Source: an uncultured Lachnospiraceae bacterium
GTDB lineage: Bacteria; Bacillota_A; Clostridia; Lachnospirales; Lachnospiraceae
Assembly (NCBI GenBank): GCA_902773195.1
Contig: CACYDL010000052.1
Span: 1-10,516 of the forward strand
Direction of reading: 5' to 3'
DNA: 10,516 bases
The notes beneath the pieces are model-generated. The model did not search any database, had not been told where the DNA came from, and saw only the letters and a list, made by a program, of their open reading frames with translations. The first letter of the stretch is position 1; every line of letters starts with the position of its first letter. Of the stretch, positions 1-10,023 are shown piece after piece. The position numbers and the translations under genes were made by a program.

Positions 1-158
1 AGGGCGACCGGCATGCCCTCCGTCAGGGAGCTGAAGTTTCCCACGCAGGTCAGCTCCTCTCCCCCGGCGAGCAGTTCAAAGACCGTGTAGCCGTTCTCCT
101 CGTTTCGGAACACGATGTGCTGGACGACGCCCGCCACCTCCGCTTCATAATCCATCAT
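1..158 (-). CDS. recD2: RecD2-family SF1B DNA helicase, N-terminal fragment (runs off the window)
   Basis: Only the first 52 residues are present; the rest lies beyond position 1. The fragment opens MMDYEAEVAGVVQHIVFRNE and continues with the ENGYTVFEL and GNFSSLTEGMPV motifs. This matches the N-terminal OB-like region of stand-alone RecD2 helicases (typically E/GTVExIxFRNEENGYTVxxL...G.xxxLxEG), which act in DNA repair and replication-fork processing without RecBC. None of the ATPase motifs are in view, so the call rests on the N-terminal domain alone. Two adjacent ATG codons (158 and 155) could start it. I chose the first, which lies 4 nt after the mreB stop codon. There is no strong Shine-Dalgarno just upstream, only GGAAGG about 16 nt away inside the mreB end, so translation probably depends on ribosomes finishing mreB. 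Confidence 0.8.
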   Translation of the reverse strand, partial: MMDYEAEVAGVVQHIVFRNEENGYTVFELLAGGEELTCVGNFSSLTEGMPVA

Positions 159-162
159 GGCT

Positions 163-1161
163 TCAGTAAGGCATCCTTCCCATCTGGTCCATCAGCTCCA
201 GGTACCGCCCTGTTCCGTTGGCGACACACTCGGAGGGATTCTCGGCGACCATGACGTTGATGCCGGTTCTCTCCTCCAGCAGCTCCGTCAGACCGTCCAG
301 CAGCGCGCCTCCTCCGGTGAGGACGATCCCCCTGACCGTGATGTCCGCCGCCAGCTCCGGGGGCGTCTTCTCCAGCACGCCGTGGACTGCGTCCGCGATC
401 CTTCCCGTGGCGTCCTGAAGGGCCTCCCGGATCTCCTCCGAGGTGACGGAGACGGTCTTCGGCAGACCGGTCATGACGTTTCTTCCGCTGACCTGCATGG
501 TATCCGGCTTCGGGCGCTTAAAGGCCGTGCCGATCCGGATCTTGATGTCCTCCACCTGATCGTTGTCGATGAAAATATTGTGGTTCCTTCTGACGGCCCG
601 CGTGATCATCTCGTTGAACACGCCCCCGCCGATCTTGAGGGAGTCATAGATCACGGGCGCGCCGAGGGAGATCACCGCGATATCCGTGGTTCCGCCGCCG
701 ATGTCGACGATCAGGTTGCCGACGGGCTTCGTGATGTCGATGCCCGCTCCGATGGCGGCGGCCACCGTCTCCTCGACGATCGTCACGTCCCTGGCGCCGG
801 CCTGATAGGCGGCTTCCTCCACCGCTCTGCGCTCCACCTCGGTCACGCCGCTGGGAATGCACAGGCTGATGTAGGGCTTGCGGAACATATGGCGCCCCAT
901 GGCGAGCTGGATGTAGTGCCTCAGCAGGCGCTCCGTCACGGAATAGTCCGAGATGGCGCCCGCCTTGAACGGGCGCACGGCCACGATATTTCCCTGCGTC
1001 CTGGTGACGAGCTGCCTGGCCTCCTCACCGTAGGCGATCATCTTGTCGTCTTCCTTGTCGTAGGCGACCATCGTCGGCTCGTGGATGATGATCCCCTTGC
1101 CCTTGTACCAGACGACGATATCCGACGTGCCCATATCAATTCCGATATCCGTGTAGGTCAT
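163..1161 (-). CDS. mreB: MreB/Mbl-family bacterial actin, cell-shape protein
   Basis: This 332-residue actin-fold ATPase is the usual length for MreB/Mbl. It would polymerise under the membrane to guide lateral wall synthesis. The phosphate-1 loop is IDMGTSD (residues 8-14). KGKGIIIHEPTMVAYD and the EEARQL segment (46-51) follow. The phosphate-2 loop is DIGGGTTDIAV (153-163) and the adenosine motif is LTGGGALLDGL (281-291). SGVTEVERRAVEEAA (104-118) and TPPELAADI (266-274) are family hallmarks. There is no signal peptide. No mreC or mreD follows, which fits an isolated mbl/mreBH-type paralogue better than the classical mreBCD locus. Three usually conserved pocket or neighbouring positions differ from what I recall of the family: Asp14 after GTS, Thr132 in EET where EEP is common, and Gly180 in IGGGVF where Asp is usual. 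The start at 1161 is preceded by a purine-rich GAGAAAGAG. It sits 74 nt after uvrA and 4 nt before recD2. Which paralogue (mreB, mbl, mreBH) cannot be settled here. Confidence 0.92.
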   Translation of the reverse strand: MTYTDIGIDMGTSDIVVWYKGKGIIIHEPTMVAYDKEDDKMIAYGEEARQLVTRTQGNIVAVRPFKAGAISDYSVTERLLRHYIQLAMGRHMFRKPYISLCIPSGVTEVERRAVEEAAYQAGARDVTIVEETVAAAIGAGIDITKPVGNLIVDIGGGTTDIAVISLGAPVIYDSLKIGGGVFNEMITRAVRRNHNIFIDNDQVEDIKIRIGTAFKRPKPDTMQVSGRNVMTGLPKTVSVTSEEIREALQDATGRIADAVHGVLEKTPPELAADITVRGIVLTGGGALLDGLTELLEERTGINVMVAENPSECVANGTGRYLELMDQMGRMPY

Positions 1162-1235
1162 GTCTCTTTCTCTCTATACTTTCTTGATGGAAATGCCTCA
1201 AAGTACGCTCTGTTCTCTTTCGTTCCCGGCCTTTT

Positions 1236-4091
<2,856 letters not shown>

Positions 4092-4092
4092 T

Positions 4093-4103
4093 GAACTATG
4101 TTC
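4093..4103 (-). promoter_or_regulatory. LexA-like inverted repeat upstream of uvrA (mis-spaced)
   Basis: Two nucleotides before the uvrA ATG is GAAC-ATA-GTTC (minus strand), a perfect 4-bp inverted repeat with a 3-nt spacer. Gram-positive LexA (DinR) boxes have the same half sites with a 4-nt spacer (CGAAC-N4-GTTCG), and uvrA is commonly in the SOS regulon. The missing spacer base and the lack of the outer C/G make binding doubtful. The call is therefore tentative. Confidence 0.25.
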
Positions 4104-4171
4104 CGTCAGAAAAATCCACTGTCATTTCATCTCAGCTGCTGCCGGGCCGTATCAGGAGATCTCATCTGCTT

Positions 4172-5113
4172 TCATCTCCGGGCCGCGGCCTCCTCCGCCA
4201 TGCGGCGGATGCCCTCCGCGAAGGACACCTCCGGCCTCCAGCCCGTGTCCTCCACCGTCCCGCTGATGTCAGCCTCCAGGTGCATCACCTGCCCGCTTCC
4301 GTAGGGCATCTCTCCGAACCCGATCTCGGCTCCCGGGCGCACCACGTCCCGGAGCTCCTCGATGTAGCTCCTCAGGGGACGGGACACGCCGGAGGCGATC
4401 ATGTAGATGCGGCCGTCCTTTCCCGCGTCTCCGATGTCCGCGAGGGCGCGGGCGGCGTCGGCGCTGTACAGGTAGTCCCAGATCTGCTCTCCCCGCGTGG
4501 TGGAGGGTCTCTCCCCGGCCAGGAGGCGGTTCACCATGTAGGTGATCAGGGTCTTCTCCCCGTCGTTCGGCCCGTAGACCGACAGAATCCTGGTCCAGAT
4601 ATGCGCAAGCCCCTTCTCGTGGGCGTAAATTCTCGTGGCGCAGCCGGCGGCCAGCTTCCCGGCGCCGTAGGCGTTCTCAGGGCACGCCGGCGTCTCCGGC
4701 GTGAGGATCCGGTCCGTTCTCCCGTATTCCGCCTGGGAGCCCGCTCCGACGAAGAGCCTGCAGCCGAGCCTCGCGGCCAGATCCACGGCGTCAAGGGCGT
4801 AGCCGACGTTTTTCCCGTGAAGCCGGACGTCAAAACGCTCTCTTCCCTTCGTCCCGGTCCATCCGAGATGGTAGAATACGTCCCACCTCCCGGACGCGTC
4901 ATCCTCGAAGGAGGCGAGGGAATCCAGGGAACACTCCCGGAACTTCAGGAGCTCTTCGCTGCCGGGCAGATCGCTCACGGCCGCGCGGAGCCGCCGGTTG
5001 TTCGGCGACCCTTCCCGAAGCAGCGCCAGGACCTCCGTCCCGCGCAGAATCAGTTCGCGCACGAGGGCGCTGCCGACGACGCCCGTCGCCCCTGTGATAA
5101 CAGCCCGTCTCAT
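4172..5113 (-). CDS. NAD-dependent epimerase/dehydratase, extended SDR family
   Basis: This is a 313-residue extended short-chain dehydrogenase/reductase acting on a nucleotide sugar. The N-terminal MRRAVITGATGVVGSALVRE carries the GxxGxxG NAD(P)-binding fold (Gly8, Gly11, Gly14). The catalytic set is Ser126 in VGAGSQAEYG plus Tyr149 and Lys153 in YGAGK (YxxxK). VYGP (180-183) and GWRPEVSF near 291-298 are typical late motifs of sugar epimerases and dehydratases. An ATG 24 nt further upstream is possible. I prefer the start at 5113 because GGAGAGGAG lies 5 nt in front of it and the Rossmann strand begins at once. The substrate cannot be told from sequence; CDP- or dTDP-sugar reductases/epimerases of cell-surface glycan synthesis are the nearest sort I recognise. 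There are no glycosyltransferases or partner sugar genes around it. It sits alone between hemW (87-nt gap) and uvrA (80-nt gap), an unexpected place for a surface-sugar enzyme. Confidence 0.85.
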   Translation of the reverse strand: MRRAVITGATGVVGSALVRELILRGTEVLALLREGSPNNRRLRAAVSDLPGSEELLKFRECSLDSLASFEDDASGRWDVFYHLGWTGTKGRERFDVRLHGKNVGYALDAVDLAARLGCRLFVGAGSQAEYGRTDRILTPETPACPENAYGAGKLAAGCATRIYAHEKGLAHIWTRILSVYGPNDGEKTLITYMVNRLLAGERPSTTRGEQIWDYLYSADAARALADIGDAGKDGRIYMIASGVSRPLRSYIEELRDVVRPGAEIGFGEMPYGSGQVMHLEADISGTVEDTGWRPEVSFAEGIRRMAEEAAARR

Positions 5114-5139
5114 GAATTCTCCTCTCCGGATCCGCACCG

Positions 5140-5165
5140 GGGCGGCGCGCCGGCGCGTTCCGCCC
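5140..5165 (-). other. Strong GC hairpin between hemW and the epimerase gene
   Basis: GGGCGG and CCGCCC (6-bp arms) enclose the self-complementary core CGCGCCGGCGCG, giving a roughly 10-bp stem with a 2-nt bulge and a CCGG loop. There is no T-run on either strand, so it is not a standard intrinsic terminator. In the minus-strand mRNA it lies about 13 nt upstream of the epimerase Shine-Dalgarno. It could attenuate, pause or protect the transcript. The structure is seen in the sequence; any role is inferred. Confidence 0.4.
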
Positions 5166-5200
5166 GCCTGCCGCGCGGCGCCTGTGACCGTCCGCGTCCC

Positions 5201-6337
5201 TTAATCCAGCAGAAACCCGGACATCACAATATTGCTGACGTCGATTCCCGCCGGCGTCAGCCGGATCCCGTCTTCTCCCGTATCTTCTAACAATCCCTGC
5301 CGCCTGAAGTCCGCGATCTTTTCGCCGTAGATGTCCTCCATCTCCAGCAGGAAGGTCTCCCGGAACCGGCCGGCGGACACGCCCTCCCTGGTCCTGAGGC
5401 CGAGGAACATGAATTCCTCCACCTCCTCCCTCAGGCTCAGCTGCTCCATCTCCCGCACGATCCTGCCCGGATCCGCGCTGTCCCGGAGATAGCGCTTCAG
5501 GTTCCGCGTGTTTCTCCATCTGGTATGCCGGAAAAGCGAGGCGGCGCCGATCCCGAAGCCGACGTAGTCCCCTCTCCTCCAGTACCGGAGGTTGTGGCGG
5601 CACTCAAAGCCTCTTTTCGCGAAGTTTGATATTTCATATTGAAGATAGCCGGCGGCCTCCAGTCTCTCCCGCGTCATGCGGTAGAAGTCCCGCTCGGTCT
5701 CCTCGTCCGGCAGGATCAGGGAGCCTTCCTCCCTCATCCGGTGAAATTCCGTGCCCTCCTCCACGATCAGGCTGTAGGCGCTGATGTGCTCCGGCTCAAG
5801 TTCCAGGGCAAATCTCAGCGTCTGCTCCAGGCTGTCCGCAGTCTGGAGCGGAATGCCGGTCATCAGGTCGAGGCTGATGTTCCGTATTCCGTGATCCCGG
5901 AGCATGCGGAAGCTTTTCTCGGCGTCCGCCCTTCCGTGAATCCGGCCCAGAGCCTTAAGCTCCCGGTCATCCGACGACTGCACCCCCAGGCTGACCCGGT
6001 TGACATAATTATACGCAAAGGAGGCAATCATCTCGTTCACGGTCCCCGGATTCATCTCCATGGTGATCTCGGCGTCGGCGGCGATGTCGAAGCAGTCGCA
6101 GAGGGCTCTGAAAATATCCCTCAGCGCGCCGGCGGGCATCAGCGAGGGGGTTCCTCCTCCCAGAAAGACGGAGTCGACCGTTCTGCCCTCCAGGGTATGG
6201 GCGTATCCGCGGATTTCGCGGATCATGGCGGAGGCATAGAGCTTCTTCGTGTCCTCGTCCGCCGGGAAGGAAAGAAAATCACAGTAACTGCATTTCTTCC
6301 AGCAAAAAGGAAAATGAAGGTACAGTCCGACGTCCAT
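5201..6337 (-). CDS. hemW: HemW-type radical SAM protein (haem chaperone / coproporphyrinogen oxidase-like)
   Basis: This 378-residue radical SAM enzyme matches the HemW family length. The [4Fe-4S]/SAM cluster motif is C12-x3-C16-x2-C19 in HFPFCWKKCSYCDF. The SAM-contact motif GGGTPS spans 60-65, EMNPGTV follows at 94-100, and NRVSLGVQS spans 113-121. HNLRYW (248-253) is characteristic of HemW. True HemN has an extra CxC cysteine that is absent here (the sequence reads CDF), so this is the HemW branch. HemW was long annotated as oxygen-independent coproporphyrinogen III oxidase but is now regarded as a haem-binding chaperone. The reading frame is open 65 codons further upstream, but that stretch is an Arg/Ser/Cys-rich shadow of lepA. 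The real start is MDVGLYLHFPF at 6337, 7 nt after the lepA stop, with GAGGGGGA inside the lepA end as a somewhat distant Shine-Dalgarno. The lepA-hemW order is widely conserved in Firmicutes. Confidence 0.95.
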   Translation of the reverse strand: MDVGLYLHFPFCWKKCSYCDFLSFPADEDTKKLYASAMIREIRGYAHTLEGRTVDSVFLGGGTPSLMPAGALRDIFRALCDCFDIAADAEITMEMNPGTVNEMIASFAYNYVNRVSLGVQSSDDRELKALGRIHGRADAEKSFRMLRDHGIRNISLDLMTGIPLQTADSLEQTLRFALELEPEHISAYSLIVEEGTEFHRMREEGSLILPDEETERDFYRMTRERLEAAGYLQYEISNFAKRGFECRHNLRYWRRGDYVGFGIGAASLFRHTRWRNTRNLKRYLRDSADPGRIVREMEQLSLREEVEEFMFLGLRTREGVSAGRFRETFLLEMEDIYGEKIADFRRQGLLEDTGEDGIRLTPAGIDVSNIVMSGFLLD

Positions 6338-6344
6338 CGAGCTC

Positions 6345-8153
<1,809 letters not shown>

Positions 8154-8191
8154 GGATGTCCCTTTCCTGATAGACGCAGTCAGCGTATTGA

Positions 8192-8207
8192 ATGATAATC
8201 ATATCAT
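8192..8207. promoter_or_regulatory. Palindrome overlapping the lepA -10 (operator candidate)
   Basis: ATGATA-ATCA-TATCAT is a perfect 6-bp inverted repeat around a 4-bp centre. It also contains the shorter palindrome ATGAT-A-ATCAT (8192-8202). It covers the proposed lepA -10 hexamer, in an AT-rich island between GC-rich genes. It resembles the core of Fur-type boxes only in part. Which protein, if any, binds it is unknown. Confidence 0.35.
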
Positions 8208-8227
8208 ATTTTCCGGGTATCTGCCAG
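8198..8227 (-). promoter_or_regulatory. Candidate sigma-A promoter for lepA-hemW
   Basis: On the minus strand, CTGGCA (8227-8222, 4/6 of TTGACA) lies 18 nt before TATGAT (8203-8198, 5/6 of TATAAT). A second TATGAT overlaps at 8208-8203. Transcription would begin near 8191 and give a leader of about 38 nt before the lepA start. The -35 is weak, so the call is moderate. Confidence 0.5.
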
Positions 8228-8230
8228 ACC

Positions 8231-8260
8231 TTGACCGAATAAGCCGTCCTCCGCTATATT
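8231..8260 (+). promoter_or_regulatory. Candidate sigma-A promoter for holA
   Basis: TTGACC (8231-8236, 5/6) is followed after 18 nt by TATATT (8255-8260, 5/6). Initiation is expected near 8267, about 54 nt before the holA ATG. Its -35 lies only 3 bp from the lepA -35 on the other strand, so the two promoters are back to back and may compete or share a regulator. Confidence 0.6.
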
Positions 8261-8320
8261 GGGATATATCACCGAAAACGCATTTCCGGAACTCCCGGAA
8301 CCGGCCACCGCGGCATCGCC

Positions 8321-9325
8321 ATGAAAGAACTGATAAACGACATAAAAACCGGCAGCTTCCGCAGAGTCTATCTGCTCTACGGTCCCGAGGACTATCTCAA
8401 ATTTCTCTGGAGGGACCGTCTGGTCAGCGCCCTGATTCCCGACGGAAACTCGATGAATCTGAACGTCTGGTCGGGGGCCTCCGTCTCCGAGGGCGCCGTC
8501 ATCGACCAGGCGGAGACGCTTCCCTTCTTCTCCGACCGGAGAGTGATCCGGCTGGACCACACGGGCTTCTTTGAGCGCCAGACCGAGCTGCTCCCCGATT
8601 ATATAAAGTCCCTTCCGGACTATCTCACCATCGTCTTCACCGAGGATAAGCCCGACAAGAGAGGCCGGCTCTACAAGGCTGTCCAGAAATACGGTCTCTG
8701 CGCGGAATTTACCGAGCAGCCGGAGGCCGTCCTCGAGAAATGGGTCCTTCAACTGCTGTCCGCCGGGGATCTCCGGATCCGGAAGTCGGACATGGCGTAT
8801 TTTCTGGAGCGCACCGGCCCGGATATGACCCACATCGGGCTCGAGGCGGACAAGCTGATCCACTACTGCCTCGGCGCGGGGGAGGTGAGCCGGGAGGCCA
8901 TCGACGCCGTCACGACGGACCGCACCGAGAACCGGATCTTCGACATGATCACCGCTGTCACGGAGCACCGTCAGCGCGACGCCATGAAGCTCTACTCGGA
9001 CCTCCTGTCGCTCCGGGAGCCGCCGATGCGGATCCTGTACCTGATCGCGATGCAGTACCGCCGGCTCCTGCTGGTCAGGGAGCTGGATTCCGAAGGCCTC
9101 GGCCAGGCCAGAATCGCGGCGGCGGCCGGCATGCAGCCCTTCGCCGTCAGAAAGTCCCTCCCCCTCGCGAAGCGCTACACCGCGGAACAGCTGAAGGCGG
9201 CGTCGGAGCTCTGCGCCGTCCTCGAGGAAGACGTCAAGAACGGAAGGATCGAGGACAATCTGTGCGTGGAGCTTCTGATCCTCAAGCTGAGCGCCCGCGG
9301 GAAGCCCGCGGAACAGACGCTGTGA
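8321..9325 (+). CDS. holA: DNA polymerase III delta subunit (clamp loader)
   Basis: This 334-residue HolA is the clamp-loader subunit that opens the sliding clamp ring during replication. The N-terminal AAA+-like domain starts RRVYLLYGPEDYLKF (14-28) and, as usual for delta, lacks a working Walker A motif. The clamp-contacting wedge is AETLPFFSDRRVIRL (64-78), with LPFF as the hydrophobic tip. RIFDMITAV (205-213), EPPMRILYLIAMQYRRLLLV (233-252) and AGMQPFAVRKSLPLAK (269-284) are typical of the middle and C-terminal collar domains. RIEDNLCVELLILKL near the end matches the family C-terminus. No other in-frame start codon lies upstream before the TAA at 8240, so the start at 8321 stands although no recognisable Shine-Dalgarno precedes it. 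It is the only plus-strand gene here and is divergent from lepA and convergent with rpsT. In many Firmicutes holA also neighbours rpsT and lepA, which supports the call. Confidence 0.95.
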   Translation: MKELINDIKTGSFRRVYLLYGPEDYLKFLWRDRLVSALIPDGNSMNLNVWSGASVSEGAVIDQAETLPFFSDRRVIRLDHTGFFERQTELLPDYIKSLPDYLTIVFTEDKPDKRGRLYKAVQKYGLCAEFTEQPEAVLEKWVLQLLSAGDLRIRKSDMAYFLERTGPDMTHIGLEADKLIHYCLGAGEVSREAIDAVTTDRTENRIFDMITAVTEHRQRDAMKLYSDLLSLREPPMRILYLIAMQYRRLLLVRELDSEGLGQARIAAAAGMQPFAVRKSLPLAKRYTAEQLKAASELCAVLEEDVKNGRIEDNLCVELLILKLSARGKPAEQTL

Positions 9326-9340
9326 CGGGACGCGGGATGC

Positions 9341-9367
9341 CGCACGGCCGGTCGGCCCGGCCATGCG
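9341..9367 (+). other. GC hairpin just after holA
   Basis: CGCA-c-GGCCGG-tcggc-CCGGCC-a-TGCG folds as a 10-bp stem with one mismatch. It begins 15 nt after the holA stop and has no T-run, so it may stabilise the 3' end rather than terminate. The 10-mer GGGACGCGGG occurs on both sides of it, at 9327-9336 and 9377-9386. Confidence 0.35.
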
Positions 9368-9407
9368 CGGAAGTCCGGGACGCGGGGCGACCCCTTCATC
9401 CTCACAG

Positions 9408-9457
9408 AAAACGGGCGGACGGCCCGGCCTGAGACGCCGGTCCTCCGCCCGTTTTTT
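9408..9457 (+). terminator. holA: Intrinsic terminator of holA, probably bidirectional
   Basis: AAAACGGGCGGA (9408-9419) pairs perfectly with TCCGCCCGTTTT (9444-9455) and is followed by a run of six T (9452-9457). The 24-nt loop is GC-rich and can fold further. On the minus strand the same hairpin ends in TTTTCT, so it could also stop transcripts running out of rpsT. Confidence 0.85.
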
Positions 9458-9465
9458 CGCACACA

Positions 9466-9491
9466 AAGACGGCCGCTCGCGCGGCCGTCTT
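9466..9491 (-). terminator. rpsT: Hairpin terminator of rpsT
   Basis: AAGACGGCCGC and GCGGCCGTCTT form a perfect 11-bp stem around the 4-nt loop TCGC. It starts about 20 nt after the rpsT stop. On the minus strand the stem ends CTTTGTGTG, a short U-run, so termination may be partial and backed up by the next hairpin at 9408-9457. Confidence 0.7.
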
Positions 9492-9511
9492 CCAACACTT
9501 CATCTTTTCAA

Positions 9512-9775
9512 TTATTCCATGCCGTCAACGGCCTTGGACATACGGGCGATCTTCCTCGCGTTGGTATTCTTCTTGTAGATACCCTTCGCGGTGGCTCTTC
9601 CCATAACGCCCTGAAGATCCGACAGCGCAGCCTTCGCCGCGGACTTGTCTCCGCCCGCGATCGCCGCGTCGACCTTCTTCACATAAGTCTTGACCTCAGA
9701 CTTAGCCGCCTTGTTTCTCGCCGCCCTCTTAGCGCTCGTAAGAATTCTCTTCTTCGCAGATTTGATGTTAGCCAA
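9512..9775 (-). CDS. rpsT: 30S ribosomal protein S20, TTG start
   Basis: This 87-residue S20 binds 16S rRNA early in small-subunit assembly. It is small, basic and all-helical in character. The N-terminus MANIKSAKKRI is diagnostic of S20, followed by KRAARNKAAKSEVKTYVKKV, and later by the conserved GRATAKGIYKKNTNARKIARMSKAV. The frame runs open upstream, but homology begins exactly at ANIKS. The codon in front is TTG (9775-9773), 8 nt after a strong GGAGG (9788-9784). Initiation at TTG is therefore much more likely than at the upstream GTG, which would add 30 non-conserved residues. A UUG start is also known for E. coli rpsT, where S20 represses its own translation. It is a single-gene unit with a near-consensus promoter, a leader of about 90 nt and a terminator. 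It is convergent with holA. Confidence 0.97.
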   Translation of the reverse strand: MANIKSAKKRILTSAKRAARNKAAKSEVKTYVKKVDAAIAGGDKSAAKAALSDLQGVMGRATAKGIYKKNTNARKIARMSKAVDGME

Positions 9776-9776
9776 A

Positions 9777-9833
9777 TCAATATCCTCCGTAACAGATCTC
9801 TTCGCTTCTTGTCTCGGCTCCGTCTTTAGCCAT
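9777..9833 (-). CDS. Possible 18-codon upstream ORF in the rpsT leader
   Basis: An ATG at 9833 opens a frame encoding MAKDGAETRSEEICYGGY. It ends with TGA at 9779-9777, one nucleotide before the rpsT TTG start and spanning its Shine-Dalgarno. Such an arrangement could couple translation to rpsT. However, no Shine-Dalgarno precedes the ATG, and short open frames are common by chance, so this may be unused. I do not recognise the peptide. Confidence 0.15.
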   Translation of the reverse strand: MAKDGAETRSEEICYGGY

Positions 9834-9840
9834 AGAGACA
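9810..9840 (-). promoter_or_regulatory. Hairpin in the rpsT 5' leader (possible autoregulatory structure)
   Basis: On the minus strand TGTCTC (9840-9835) pairs with GAGACA (9815-9810), and inside it GGCT (9831-9828) pairs with AGCC (9819-9816). The result is a 10-bp stem with a 3-nt bulge and an 8-nt loop. It lies between the likely transcription start (about 9868) and the GGAGG site. Ribosomal-protein leaders often fold to bind their own product. No named S20 leader family is recognised here. Confidence 0.4.
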
Positions 9841-9874
9841 CGGTTTTGAGGCATGGGCGGAACACACAGATGCT

Positions 9875-9903
9875 ATTTTATGACATCGCCCTTTGATTGT
9901 CAA
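9875..9903 (-). promoter_or_regulatory. rpsT: Strong sigma-A promoter for rpsT
   Basis: TTGACA (9903-9898, 6/6) is followed by a 17-nt spacer and TAAAAT (9880-9875, 5/6) on the minus strand. Initiation is expected near 9868, giving a leader of about 93 nt. The quality suits a highly expressed ribosomal protein gene. Confidence 0.85.
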
Positions 9904-9976
9904 GCGGTTAATTTCACATCCTGCGCGGACTGTCTGACGGATCCGCGGCGGCCGTCTTGCGGACCGGCAGCGGCAG

Positions 9977-9992
9977 AAAACCGGCGGCGGTT
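9977..9992 (-). terminator. Weak terminator candidate after the repeat-protein gene
   Basis: On the minus strand AACCG-CCGC-CGGTT is followed by TTC, a 5-bp stem whose U-run is mostly used up by the stem. It lies about 30 nt after the stop codon at 10024. Apart from this, the 120 nt between that stop and the rpsT -35 holds only GC-rich sequence in which I see no gene. Confidence 0.3.
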
Positions 9993-10023
9993 CCGGAAGC
10001 GCTCCCCCGAAGAAAGACCGGGT

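Noticed and set aside
1165..1195. Promoter-like TTGAGG-N17-TATAGA before mreB
   Set aside because: Initiation would leave only about 4 nt before the ATG, cutting off the ribosome site; probably chance.
5201..6337. HemN (true coproporphyrinogen dehydrogenase) instead of HemW
   Set aside because: The cluster motif is CxxxCxxC followed by DF without the extra HemN cysteine, and HNLRYW plus the lepA linkage point to HemW.
8188..8208. Fur or PerR box at the lepA promoter
   Set aside because: Only the central ATGATAATCAT fits a Fur box; the flanks do not match, and neither gene is iron- or peroxide-related. Kept only as an unnamed palindrome.
8204..9466. Minus-strand 420-codon frame opposite holA
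   Set aside because: It overlaps holA, its promoter and its terminator, has shadow-like composition, and has no ribosome site or domain.
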